Notes under the pieces: generated by a model
What the model saw: only the letters and a program-made list of their open reading frames with translations
Databases searched by the model: none
Told to the model about the DNA's origin: nothing
Assembly (NCBI GenBank): GCA_900549295.1
Contig: URNG01000041.1
Coordinates: 1-24,803, forward strand
DNA from: an uncultured Rhodocyclaceae bacterium
GTDB taxonomy: Bacteria; Pseudomonadota; Gammaproteobacteria; Burkholderiales; Rhodocyclaceae
Length of the DNA stretch: 24,803 bases
Reading direction: 5' to 3'
Program-made: the position numbers and the translations under genes
In this document: one piece after another, positions 7,019 through 14,859 of the stretch
How positions within the stretch are numbered: the stretch's first letter is position 1
Layout: each line of letters opens with the position of its first letter

Positions 7019-7468
7019 TCCTTCCCATAAATAAGGGTTTTCAATCCCCAATCCAGCCAGAATCCGCACTTCTTCCGCTTCCATGGCCTCGGCGCTGGCG
7101 TCATCTTCGTGGTCCTGGTCTTGCAGATGCAGCATGCCGTGTACGGTGAGGTGGGCGTAGTGAGCGGTCAGTGCCTTGCCTTGCTCGGCGGCTTCGCGGG
7201 CGACGACTTCGGGGCAGAGGACGAGGTCGCCGACGGTGCGCGGCTCGCTGTCGTAGGGGAAGGAGAGGACGTTGGTGGCGTAGTCCTTGCCCCGGTAATC
7301 GCGGTTCAGCGCCCGGCCTTCCTCGGATTCCACCAGGCGGATGGTGACGCTGCCGCCGCCCTCCAGCGCGGCGCGCACCCAGCGCAGGAAATCGGCGCGC
7401 TGGGGCAGCCCTTCGCGCGGGCAGGCATACTGTACGCTCAGATCAAGACGTTTGCTGGCGGTTTTCAT
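6995..7468 (-). CDS. ybeY: Endoribonuclease YbeY (rRNA maturation factor)
   Basis: The 157-aa single-domain metal-dependent RNase carries the signature H-x3-H-x5-H (His110, His114, His120 in HLTVHGMLHLQDQDHEDD) that binds zinc. It also has the conserved LNRDYRGKDYATNVLSFPY block (about 54-72), with the arginine used for RNA binding. YbeY takes part in 16S rRNA 3'-end maturation and late 70S ribosome quality control. The segment between His114 and His120 reads LQDQD instead of the more usual LLGYD, a mild variant that leaves the metal ligands intact. The last residues (EGGREKGEG) are low-complexity, encoded in the hairpin shared with the corC leader. Its start overlaps the end of phoH by 26 bp, indicating translational coupling. 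Confidence 0.96.
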   Translation of the reverse strand: MKTASKRLDLSVQYACPREGLPQRADFLRWVRAALEGGGSVTIRLVESEEGRALNRDYRGKDYATNVLSFPYDSEPRTVGDLVLCPEVVAREAAEQGKALTAHYAHLTVHGMLHLQDQDHEDDASAEAMEAEEVRILAGLGIENPYLWEGGREKGEG

Positions 7469-8456
7469 AGGCTTCGACGATGCGCGCCACCAGCGGGTGA
7501 CGCACCACGTCCTCCTTTCTGAATTCGGTGAAGGCGATGCCGCGCACGTCGTGCAGCACGTCGAGCGCTTCCTTGAGGCCGCTTTTCTGGCCTTTCGGCA
7601 GGTCGATCTGGGTGACGTCGCCGGTCACCACCGCCCTGGCGCCGATGCCGATGCGGGTGAGGAACATCTTCATCTGCTCCGGCGTGGTGTTCTGCGCTTC
7701 GTCGAGAATGACGAAGGCGTGGTTGAGCGTGCGCCCGCGCATGAAGGCGAGCGGCGCGATTTCGATGGCGCGCTTTTCGTACAGCTTGGCGACGCGCTCG
7801 GCCCCCATCAGGTCGTACAGGGCGTCGTACAAGGGGCGCAGATAGGGGTCGATCTTCTGCGTCAGGTCGCCGGGCAGGAAACCGAGCCGTTCGCCGGCTT
7901 CCACCGCCGGGCGGGTGAGGATGATGCGCTCGACCTGATCGCGCTCGAAGGCATCCACCGCGCTCGCCACCGCCAGATAGGTCTTGCCGGTGCCGGCCGG
8001 GCCGATGCCGAACGTGATGTCGTGCGCCTGGATGTGCTTGAGGTATTCGACCTGACGTGGCGTGCGCCCGTGTAGTTCGTTCTTGCGCGTGATGAGCTGC
8101 GGGCCGCCGTTGGGGCTATCCGCGGCGCGGTCGATGCGGCGCACCGGGGCGTTGGTCAGCTCGATCAGGCCCAACTGGATTTCATCGACCGACAGCGGCT
8201 GCCCGGCCCGTGCGTAGAAGTGGTGCAGGGCGTCCGCCGTGCGCCGGGCGTTGACGCCGGTAATGGCGAAGCGCTCGTTGCGGCGGCGGATACTGACGTC
8301 GAAGCCGGTTGCGATCTGCCGGATGTTCTCGTCGAGCGGCCCGCACAGGTTGGCGAGCCAGCCGTTGTCGAGCGGCGTCAGCGCGATTTCGATGGGGCGG
8401 GAATCCGGCTTGGGGTTGGAATCCTTCGGATTGTGCGGGGCGGTTTTGCTGCTCAC
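7443..8456 (-). CDS. ybeZ: PhoH-family ATPase YbeZ
   Basis: This 337-aa PhoH-like protein starts with GTG at 8454-8456, one base after the miaB stop. The N-terminal ~125 residues contain a KH-like segment typical of YbeZ. The P-loop ATPase domain follows, with Walker A GPAGTGKT (152-159), the TRPAVEAGERLGFLPGDL motif and Walker B FVILDEAQN (Asp252, Glu253). PhoH proteins resemble the helicase core of SF1 enzymes. YbeZ is known to partner YbeY, and the 26-bp overlap with ybeY fits joint production. It acts in the cytoplasm on RNA or ribosome metabolism. Nothing looks truncated. Confidence 0.95.
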   Translation of the reverse strand: MSSKTAPHNPKDSNPKPDSRPIEIALTPLDNGWLANLCGPLDENIRQIATGFDVSIRRRNERFAITGVNARRTADALHHFYARAGQPLSVDEIQLGLIELTNAPVRRIDRAADSPNGGPQLITRKNELHGRTPRQVEYLKHIQAHDITFGIGPAGTGKTYLAVASAVDAFERDQVERIILTRPAVEAGERLGFLPGDLTQKIDPYLRPLYDALYDLMGAERVAKLYEKRAIEIAPLAFMRGRTLNHAFVILDEAQNTTPEQMKMFLTRIGIGARAVVTGDVTQIDLPKGQKSGLKEALDVLHDVRGIAFTEFRKEDVVRHPLVARIVEAYENRQQTS

Positions 8457-8457
8457 C

Positions 8458-9807
8458 TCAGATTTCCCGCGTCACGATTTCGCCGCGCAGGCTGTGCGAT
8501 AGGGATTGCAGGATGCGCACGTCGACAAACTGGCCGATCAGGCGTGCGCTGTTGGCAGACCCGCCGGCGAAATTGACGATGCGGTTGTTGTCGGTGCGCC
8601 CGGCCAGTTCATTGGCATCCTTCTTCGACGGCCCTTCCACCAGCACCCGCTGCACGCTGCCGACCATGGACTGGCTGACCTTCTGCGCCAGTTCGTCGAT
8701 GCGCTTTTGCAGCCGCATCAGCCGCGCCGACTTCATCTCGGCCGGCGTGTCATCGGCCAGATCGAGCGCCGGCGTGCCGGGGCGCGGGCTGTAGATGAAG
8801 CTGAAGGAAGCATCGAATTCGACTTCGTCGATCAGTTTCATGGTTTTCTCGAAATCGGCGTCCGTCTCGCCGGGAAAGCCGACGATGAAATCGGTGGATA
8901 GCGAAATGTCCGGCCGCGCCGCGCGCAATTTGCGCACCGCCGACTTGTATTCGAGCGCCGTATAACCGCGCTTCATCGCCGCCAGCACGCGATCCGAACC
9001 CGCTTGCACCGGCAGGTGCAGGTGCGACACCAGCTTCGGCACTGTGCGGTACACGTCGATCAGGCGCTGGTTCATCTCGCAGGGGTGCGACGTGGTGTAG
9101 CGGATGCGCTCGATGCCGGGAATTTCCGCGATGTATTCGATCAGTAGCGCCAAGTCGGCCTTTTCTTCTGTGCCATCCATGTCGCCCCGGTAGGCATTGA
9201 CATTCTGCCCGAGCAGGGTGACTTCCTTGACGCCGTGCGTGGCCAGATCGGCCACCTCGGTCAGCACGTCGGCAAACGGCCGCGAAATTTCCTGGCCGCG
9301 CGTGTACGGCACGATGCAGTAGGTGCAGAACTTGGAGCAGCCCTCCATGATCGACACGAAAGCCGTCGCGCCCTTGATTTCCGCTGGCGGCAGGGCGTCG
9401 AACTTCTCGATTTCGGGAAACGACACATCGACCGCCGCCTTGCCCTTCGCCCGGCGCTCGGCGATCAGTTGCGGCAGGCGGTGCAGGGTCTGCGGCCCGA
9501 ACACCACATCCACGTACGGCGCACGGCGCACGATGGCCTCGCCCTCCTGGCTCGCCACGCAGCCGCCGACGCCGATCACCAGATCGGGATTCTTTTCCTT
9601 CAGGGGCCGCACCCGGCCCAGATCGTGAAACACCTTCTCCTGCGCCTTCTCGCGCACCGAGCAGGTGTTGAACAAAATGATGTCCGCCTCCTCGGGATTG
9701 TCCGTCTTGACGATTCCTTCGGCGGCGTGGAGCACGTCGAGCATCTTCTCGGAGTCGTACTCGTTCATCTGGCACCCGAAGGTGCGGATGAATAATTTCT
9801 TCGGCAT
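8458..9807 (-). CDS. miaB: tRNA-2-methylthio-N6-dimethylallyladenosine synthase MiaB
   Basis: The ATG at 9807 gives a 449-aa protein of standard length; the frame stays open upstream to 9948, but that stretch covers the promoter and leader and is not used. The N-terminal MTTase domain has its cluster cysteines at Cys12 (FGCQMN), Cys49 (NTCSVRE) and Cys83 (GGCVAS). The radical SAM domain has Cys157, Cys161 and Cys164 (EGCSKFCTYCIVPYTRG). A TRAM RNA-binding domain ends the protein. MiaB inserts a methylthio group at C2 of i6A37 in tRNAs reading UNN codons. It is the first gene of the leftward cluster. An intrinsic-terminator-like hairpin lies between its putative -10 element and its start codon. 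Confidence 0.97.
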   Translation of the reverse strand: MPKKLFIRTFGCQMNEYDSEKMLDVLHAAEGIVKTDNPEEADIILFNTCSVREKAQEKVFHDLGRVRPLKEKNPDLVIGVGGCVASQEGEAIVRRAPYVDVVFGPQTLHRLPQLIAERRAKGKAAVDVSFPEIEKFDALPPAEIKGATAFVSIMEGCSKFCTYCIVPYTRGQEISRPFADVLTEVADLATHGVKEVTLLGQNVNAYRGDMDGTEEKADLALLIEYIAEIPGIERIRYTTSHPCEMNQRLIDVYRTVPKLVSHLHLPVQAGSDRVLAAMKRGYTALEYKSAVRKLRAARPDISLSTDFIVGFPGETDADFEKTMKLIDEVEFDASFSFIYSPRPGTPALDLADDTPAEMKSARLMRLQKRIDELAQKVSQSMVGSVQRVLVEGPSKKDANELAGRTDNNRIVNFAGGSANSARLIGQFVDVRILQSLSHSLRGEIVTREI

Positions 9808-9828
9808 AAGCGTTCTTGGAGAGGCCTG

Positions 9829-9859
9829 AAAACAAAACGCACCGCATGCAGCCGGTGCG
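9829..9859 (-). terminator. Intrinsic terminator-like hairpin in the miaB leader
   Basis: On the minus strand CGCACCG and CGGTGCG (plus positions 9853-9859 and 9838-9844) form a 7-bp GC-rich stem with an 8-nt loop, followed directly by TTTTGTTTT. The U-rich tract occurs only in the leftward direction. It sits about 20 nt upstream of the miaB ATG. It could attenuate miaB or stop read-through arriving from the accessory block. Confidence 0.55.
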
Positions 9860-9888
9860 CCCGCAAGGGTTGCGAACGAAAAGGCGCG

Positions 9889-9894
9889 ATTATA
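9889..9894 (-). promoter_or_regulatory. Candidate -10 box for miaB
   Basis: A consensus TATAAT on the minus strand lies about 82 bp upstream of the miaB ATG, overlapping the region that also drives the divergent tRNA gene. No good -35 hexamer is visible at the usual distance, so the assignment is tentative. Confidence 0.35.
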
Positions 9895-9900
9895 ACCCGG

Positions 9901-9929
9901 TTGACCACCACCCGCCCCGCCCCTATAAT
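9901..9929 (+). promoter_or_regulatory. Consensus sigma70 promoter of tRNA-Met
   Basis: TTGACC (9901-9906) and TATAAT (9924-9929) are separated by exactly 17 nt, and the mature tRNA begins 28 nt after the -10. The sequence just downstream is GC-rich (CGCGCCC), as in many stable-RNA discriminators. Confidence 0.8.
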
Positions 9930-9956
9930 TCGCGCCCTTAAGCCGCACCCCGGCGT

Positions 9957-10033
9957 GGTGATGTAGCTCAGACGGTTAGAGCGATGGATTCATAACCCAT
10001 AGGTCGGCAGTTCGATTCTGCCCATCACCACCA
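9957..10033 (+). tRNA. tRNA-Met (CAU), elongator type
   Basis: The 77-nt cloverleaf has acceptor GGTGATG (9957-9963) pairing with CATCACC (10023-10029), discriminator A10030 and an encoded CCA (10031-10033). The D-arm is GCTC/GAGC, the T-arm is GGCAG-TTCGATT-CTGCC, and the anticodon loop is TTCATAA with CAT at 9991-9993. The anticodon stem pairs at four positions, with an A-C mismatch next to the loop (9988 with 9996). A paired 5' end and ordinary D-stem argue against initiator tRNA. A lysidine-modified tRNA-Ile2 cannot be wholly excluded from the anticodon. The accessory block begins just downstream, as is common for islands next to tRNA 3' ends. Confidence 0.93.
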
Positions 10034-10041
10034 CTATTCAG

Positions 10042-10069
10042 CGCCCAACCGTTCTCGGTTGGGCGTTTT
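10042..10069 (+). terminator. Intrinsic terminator of tRNA-Met
   Basis: CGCCCAACCG (10042-10051) pairs with CGGTTGGGCG (10056-10065) across a TTCT loop and is followed by TTTT. The 10-bp perfect stem lies 8 nt after the CCA end. Confidence 0.9.
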
Positions 10070-10235
10070 CGTTTGCGGAATCCGCGCACCACGCGGGGTT
10101 CACGCCCATTCTGCGTGTGCGACCCTCCGGTCGCCCGACCGCCACCACGCGCTCGGTTCGCCCCTGTTTCGCCCTATCTTCTCTCGAAACCTGCGCCAAC
10201 TTCTTCGCCGTGGCACACGCAGGCGGCGTTTTTCG

Positions 10236-11141
10236 TCAATGGTTTGTGCGTGTGCCGATGGGAATGGTTGGCTCGCGGGTTTCCCGCACGTGGTCGACCA
10301 GCCGTTGCCAGTCGACCCGATCAAAGTGAATGTTGCCCAAGCGCTGATTCTCGATGCCATACAGGTATATATCGCCGTTAGGCTTTACCGTGACATCCAA
10401 GCCGTTGGCCTGCGGCGGTTTATTCAGACTGCCGAAGGTGAAGGGCTTGTTGATCTTGGACTCGATCGCCTTGATGTAGCCCAACATATCCAGATAGCCA
10501 GGCGCGGTTCCTGGAGCAGGGGGTACGAGGTTCTTGTAGTCTATGCCGAAGCACTCGCCGTCTGCGACCAGTACGTCTTCCAGCACACTGCGTGGTTCAA
10601 TGGTTGCTTCAATGCCCCAGTGGAGCAGTTCGGACTTCAAGTACGCGCGAGTGAAGTCGCGATCGGTGTCGATCGAGCGGAACGAGAAACTGAGCCCAGG
10701 TGGTCGCTGGCGCCGCAGGTAGTCCAGACTAAAACCATGAGCCCGCCATTTGACCTTCTCAATATGGTGGCTATCGGTACTTAGGCGGATGTTGCAGGTG
10801 TCGCCACTGCCCGAAACAATGCGGCTCGTCGCGTCGTAGAAATCCGCCATCTTGTCATGTGGATAGAACCCACTGGTGATGAATTCGAAGCACTTGCCAC
10901 CTTCGGACAACCCGAGAATCTCGTGGAACACTTTGGCGTTGTTGAGTGGTTCGCCTTCACCACTGATGGAGATGCGCTTGACTTCCGAGGTATTGATCAA
11001 CCTAGCAAGGTTTTCCCGCGCCAACGTTGATAGCTTCATGCTGATGCCCGCTTGGTGCTTGTCGGCGTACATACAAAAAGCACAGCCGATGCCGCATATT
11101 TGTGTAATGTCGATGTATAGGAGGTGCCCCTGAAAATACAT
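10236..11141 (-). CDS. Radical SAM enzyme of the accessory module
   Basis: The preferred start is the ATG at 11141, with a GAGG site 6 nt upstream (301 aa); an upstream in-frame ATG at 11174 would add 11 residues without a good ribosome site. The radical SAM cluster motif is CGIGCAFC (Cys27, 31 and 34 counting from the longer start), followed by ISGEGEPLNN, the SAM-contacting GEGEP-type motif. The C-terminal part (KPNGDIYLYG then LGNI) resembles the end of radical SAM peptide- or protein-modifying enzymes but lacks the cysteines of a SPASM auxiliary cluster. The substrate is unknown. It is the last gene of the leftward block, separated from the [4Fe-4S] gene by about 118 bp including an AT-rich stretch, so separate expression is possible. 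Confidence 0.85.
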   Translation of the reverse strand: MYFQGHLLYIDITQICGIGCAFCMYADKHQAGISMKLSTLARENLARLINTSEVKRISISGEGEPLNNAKVFHEILGLSEGGKCFEFITSGFYPHDKMADFYDATSRIVSGSGDTCNIRLSTDSHHIEKVKWRAHGFSLDYLRRQRPPGLSFSFRSIDTDRDFTRAYLKSELLHWGIEATIEPRSVLEDVLVADGECFGIDYKNLVPPAPGTAPGYLDMLGYIKAIESKINKPFTFGSLNKPPQANGLDVTVKPNGDIYLYGIENQRLGNIHFDRVDWQRLVDHVRETREPTIPIGTRTNH

Positions 11142-11259
11142 TAAAAGCCTCAATCCAACCTTGTGCCAATGCATAGGTTCTTGTTGTAAATAATTTTAAA
11201 TATTTGCGATGACGGATGAGGTTTATGCGAATCAATATCGTTTGTCAGCGCCAAATCAT

Positions 11260-11844
11260 TCAGCGCAATACCTTTTCTGGCCATCCATTTATAAACATTG
11301 AGCCGTCAGTTCTCAGACGAACCTCAAGAACACGTTCAACTTCACCATCAATTTCAATTCGGTCGTCATAACGCGTTGTCAGGTAATGGAATTTTTGATT
11401 CGTTGAACCCGCCCAACGGCGACTATGCTCAGGCAAGTTCGCGTCATACTGGCCATCCACCAACACATCCGTATATTGAAGCAGCTGAACACCACCAGGC
11501 AACTGCAGCACTTCAAGCTCAGTTTTTGTGTATCCACTAAATACCATCACAGACAGTCCCAGCGACTGGGCTCCTTGTGCAACGACAGCCAAACCTTGTG
11601 CTTGTAACATGGGCTCACCGCCGAGAAAGGTCACTCCTTCGAGGTCGTGGGTATGATGCGCATTTTCCAGCCAGTCGAGAACCGATGAAGCCGAAACCAG
11701 CTCACGTTCAGCAAATTGTAGATACGTGGGATTGCAGCAGCCGCGACAGCGTTTGTTACAGCCTTGCACCCACAATGCAGCTCTTCGCCCAGGCCCTTCG
11801 GCCTCGGTGCAAGGTAAGCGAGATGCCACGTTCAGCCAATACAC
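11260..11844 (-). CDS. Small [4Fe-4S] single-cluster protein, NrdG/activase-like radical SAM
   Basis: The 194-aa protein starts with GTG at 11844, three bases after the stop of the AAA+ ATPase gene, with GGAG just upstream. The cluster motif is GCNKRCRGCCNP (Cys29, Cys33, Cys36), and FLGGEPMLQ (about 73-81) is the GGE motif of short radical SAM activases. Fold and length resemble the anaerobic ribonucleotide reductase activating protein NrdG, but no ribonucleotide reductase is nearby, so that function is unlikely. Tight coupling to the ClpB-like gene suggests it acts on or with that complex. A second, separate radical SAM gene follows. What it modifies cannot be told from sequence. Confidence 0.85.
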   Translation of the reverse strand: MYWLNVASRLPCTEAEGPGRRAALWVQGCNKRCRGCCNPTYLQFAERELVSASSVLDWLENAHHTHDLEGVTFLGGEPMLQAQGLAVVAQGAQSLGLSVMVFSGYTKTELEVLQLPGGVQLLQYTDVLVDGQYDANLPEHSRRWAGSTNQKFHYLTTRYDDRIEIDGEVERVLEVRLRTDGSMFINGWPEKVLR

Positions 11845-11847
11845 ATG

Positions 11848-13713
11848 TCACTCCAGCTCGAATAACAATTTGCCACCGGCAATACGAACTTCAATTGTCT
11901 TACCCCTAACCTGATCAGGAGCGGCCATTTTTTCAAACAAAAAATCAGCCAATGGATCAATCAGTTTATTGGTCAGTGCGTTGGGGACGCCGCGACCACC
12001 CGTTCTACGATCCACATCCTTGATCAGCAAAGCCAGTACTTCAGTCTCCCTAATCAGCTTCAAATCGGAAACATCCCATTTATCCTTCAGCCCTTTTCGC
12101 AATGGCTCCAACTTGGCGCGGGCGATATCAGCCAAGAAGCTATCGTCACGCATAAAGTTGAAAGGAATAATGTTGGCTTCGCCAATGCGCCCTAGCAACT
12201 CTGGGCGTTTTAATTCATGCACGAAATGCTGTCGAACTTTCTGGATGAAGTCATTGCGCACATCCTGGCTTTCGTAACTCACCTCGGCTGCGCCAATGTT
12301 CGATGTAAAGACGATGACGGTATCCGAGAACAACACCGTTTCTCCCTTGCCGTCCGTTAAACGTCCGTCCTCCAAGATTTGCAAGAATTTATCAAGAATG
12401 CGCGGGTGCGCCTTCTCAATTTCATCAAACAGAAGCAAGGAAAAAGGTCTTTGTTTGACCGCATTGGTTAGCTGTCCGCCAGCCTCATAACCAACATAAC
12501 CTGGAGGAGCGCCCACCAGTCGCTGGTCAGCATGCTCGTGGTTAAATTCGGACATATCGAAGCGGATACAGGCCTCTTCATCACCGAAAAGAAACTCGGC
12601 AATGGATTTCGCCAGTTCAGTTTTACCTACACCCGTAGGGCCGACAAAAAACAAAACGCCCTTGGGTGTACGCTGCCTGTATGAGTGCTGAAGTCCCGAA
12701 AGACCGGTAAAGGCACGCACAAGGATGCGTCGTACCGATTCAATGGCATCTCCTTGCCCTTTGACCCGCTGCCCCAAAGTTTCAACAATGGTCTGAAGTT
12801 TTTTGTGATCCAGTTGTTCCCAGGGACTGTGCCTGCGTCCGTGGCGATACAGATTAAGAAGAGATAAGGCACTTGAGGTTTCCATCTCCTGTCGCGAAAG
12901 TCGTGCCAGATTATGAATGTCGCGGATGCTTTGGCCTTCCAAGCCATCCACGAAGTCAGCCAACTCCCGCCCGCCTTGCTGCAAAGGGGGGGTCAGTCGA
13001 AACGCTTCTTTCAAACCCAGCACGGCAGACTCACGAATCTGCCGTGTCGGCAAGGGGATGGCTATTTCCCTGAACAATGGATTGTTCAGGTAGATAGATG
13101 GTGGCAACACATTCAAGCCTCCACACAGCAGCACCAGCAGTGATTGAGGTTGACCAATGCTTTCAGCATTACGAACCACGGCTGCATCACGAGTCGCCTG
13201 TCCCAGACGCAGCAGCCAGCCGCGTTCGTTCTCACTCAACGAATTGACGCTTCCAAACAAATATTGCGTCCAGTCCAGCACAAAAGCGACTGGCTTTTCG
13301 GTTCGCGATTGCCGCAGCCATTGCGCAGCAACTGCCAGAAAGTCATCCGCACTGGCAGTAATGCCAGTGGACGATGCTGGACTTGGGGCAGGTGTCGGTG
13401 GCAAGTCGCCCATGTCATAAGCATTTCCTTCGGGAGCGCTATCTCTCACGGCAGGTTGCGTAACTGCGCTTTGCAAATCTCCCCAAGTCCTCGCATCAAC
13501 GCCGCTGACACCATTGATTCGATTCCAGAAAACCACATACTGGTACCCGCGCTGACGCAACAAATTTGTTAGTGCGATAGGCAACGCTGTCCATTGCCCA
13601 GGCGCATCAGGATCGGTGGTCAAGTCGCCCGTATTACCGTGCAAAATCACACCGCGTCGTATACCGCATTCACGGCGAAAGTCTTCCTGCCACGGCAACA
13701 AAGTTGAACTCAT
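11848..13713 (-). CDS. ClpB/ClpA-like AAA+ ATPase with a degenerate first module
   Basis: This 621-aa protein has a C-terminal AAA+ domain (about 315-600) like ClpB/ClpA module 2: Walker A GPTGVGKT (358-365), the RLVGAPPGYVGYEAGGQLT pore region (398-416), Walker B LLLFDEIEKAH (Asp430, Glu431), sensor 1 FTSNIGA, a likely arginine finger near Arg509, and sensor 2 GGRG (572-575). Residues 1-290 look like a diverged AAA-like module: GVILHGNTGD where a Walker A would be, with no lysine, and VAFVLDWTQ in the Walker B position. A Pro/Ser-rich linker lies near 104-117. The aromatic GYVGYE loop suggests threading or unfolding of a protein substrate. No partner peptidase is encoded nearby. Its ATG overlaps the previous stop (ATGA). 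It is far shorter than ClpB and is not the housekeeping chaperone. Confidence 0.88.
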   Translation of the reverse strand: MSSTLLPWQEDFRRECGIRRGVILHGNTGDLTTDPDAPGQWTALPIALTNLLRQRGYQYVVFWNRINGVSGVDARTWGDLQSAVTQPAVRDSAPEGNAYDMGDLPPTPAPSPASSTGITASADDFLAVAAQWLRQSRTEKPVAFVLDWTQYLFGSVNSLSENERGWLLRLGQATRDAAVVRNAESIGQPQSLLVLLCGGLNVLPPSIYLNNPLFREIAIPLPTRQIRESAVLGLKEAFRLTPPLQQGGRELADFVDGLEGQSIRDIHNLARLSRQEMETSSALSLLNLYRHGRRHSPWEQLDHKKLQTIVETLGQRVKGQGDAIESVRRILVRAFTGLSGLQHSYRQRTPKGVLFFVGPTGVGKTELAKSIAEFLFGDEEACIRFDMSEFNHEHADQRLVGAPPGYVGYEAGGQLTNAVKQRPFSLLLFDEIEKAHPRILDKFLQILEDGRLTDGKGETVLFSDTVIVFTSNIGAAEVSYESQDVRNDFIQKVRQHFVHELKRPELLGRIGEANIIPFNFMRDDSFLADIARAKLEPLRKGLKDKWDVSDLKLIRETEVLALLIKDVDRRTGGRGVPNALTNKLIDPLADFLFEKMAAPDQVRGKTIEVRIAGGKLLFELE

Positions 13714-14855
13714 TTGTTTCTCTCCTGAGCGGCGTCAGGGTAAGGACGGGCATCCTGATCCTGATCGTCGGGGTTGACCCAAATCACGCGCTTGTCACTC
13801 AGGTTTATGCTGTACGCATCTTGTAGCGTTGCCATGACAGGAGCGACATCCTTCTCGCACGTTTTGCCTTTGTACTGATGAAATTTGTAGCTGAGATGGC
13901 CGCTCAGGTTGACACGGAAATCTGCCTGCGCACCAGCAGGGCGACGAGCACGAATCAGCACCTCGTCCTGACCTTTCGACACAAGATGCTCTGGCCCATC
14001 CACAACAAAACCCGCTTGTTGCAGTGACTGATAAACCGCCCGCACAACTTCACGTCGCTGGCTTTCGTCTACAGCTGCGTCATCTTGCTCTTGCACCAAC
14101 TGGCTCAAGGCTTCAGTTTGTTCTGCAGGTGCTAGTCCTGATGCGTGCGCCAACGCCTCGCGCAATCTGGCGGTGCGTTCACTATTTCCTTTGCTCGCCT
14201 CCTGCTCCAACTGCGTTCTTTGTACTGCCAGTACGTCGGCCACAGCCTCGCGCTGAGCACGATTTTTAGCTTCCTGTAATTGGTGTTCAGCATCTGCCTC
14301 ATATCGCATTTGAACGTCACGTAAGGCAGCCGAAATTTGCACTGGGGTCATGTTACTGGGAGCATTACCCAGCAGCTGCTCACGCAGCTTCTGCAACTCG
14401 CCGAATGCTGCGTTGAGTGCAACGGGCGTGCTCCAGCCACTCAAGCCTTCACGCCATGCTGTTTCAAGCTCTGCCTTCAACTGCAACTGTCTTTCAGCCT
14501 CAGCTTGTTGTGCTTTGCGAAACGCCTCGACTGCGGCCTGCTCCGCTTCGTGGCGGGAACGGCGTTGTTTACGTGCAAGCCGAGGCAAGCCGTGAAATCG
14601 CCCCCCCAGAGAGCGGCTCATGTCTCGGGCAGCAAACGGATCAGACTCCAACAAAGCCTCCATGCGTTGAAGTTCGGAACTCAACTCGTGAAATTCGGCT
14701 GGAACAACATCATCCAACCCTTGGCTGGCGACATCATTTAAGACGCTGCGATAACGCTCTAAAAAAGGACGAGTTGTCTCACGCACACGCTACTGAGCAA
14801 GCTCTTGCTTGCGTCGTCGTTCAATTTGGTAGCGGTATTCATCGGCGCGGCTCAT
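13710..14855 (-). CDS. Coiled-coil protein of unknown function with an in-frame amber codon
   Basis: The likely true start is the ATG at 14855, four bases after the PIN gene stop. It encodes 21 residues (MSRADEYRY...RKQELAQ) and then TAG at 14792-14790, after which the same frame continues without another stop for 359 codons. The part after the stop could start at GTG 14786, giving 358 aa, but no good ribosome site supports it. The helical charged composition runs across the TAG, and a CAG-to-TAG change would explain it. Residues ~90-240 are Gln/Glu/Ala-rich and probably coiled coil. The last ~100 residues form a small alpha/beta-like domain (RRPAGAQADFRVNLSGHLSY). I recognise no family. The stop codon overlaps the ATPase start by 4 bp. 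This is a nonsense mutation, suppression, or a base error. Confidence 0.7.
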
Positions 14856-14859
14856 GGTT

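Noticed and set aside
11184..11260. Possible promoter (CTGACA and TAAACC, 17-nt spacing) before the radical SAM gene
   Set aside because: The -10 matches only three of six positions and the AT-rich stretch contains many alternative hexamers.
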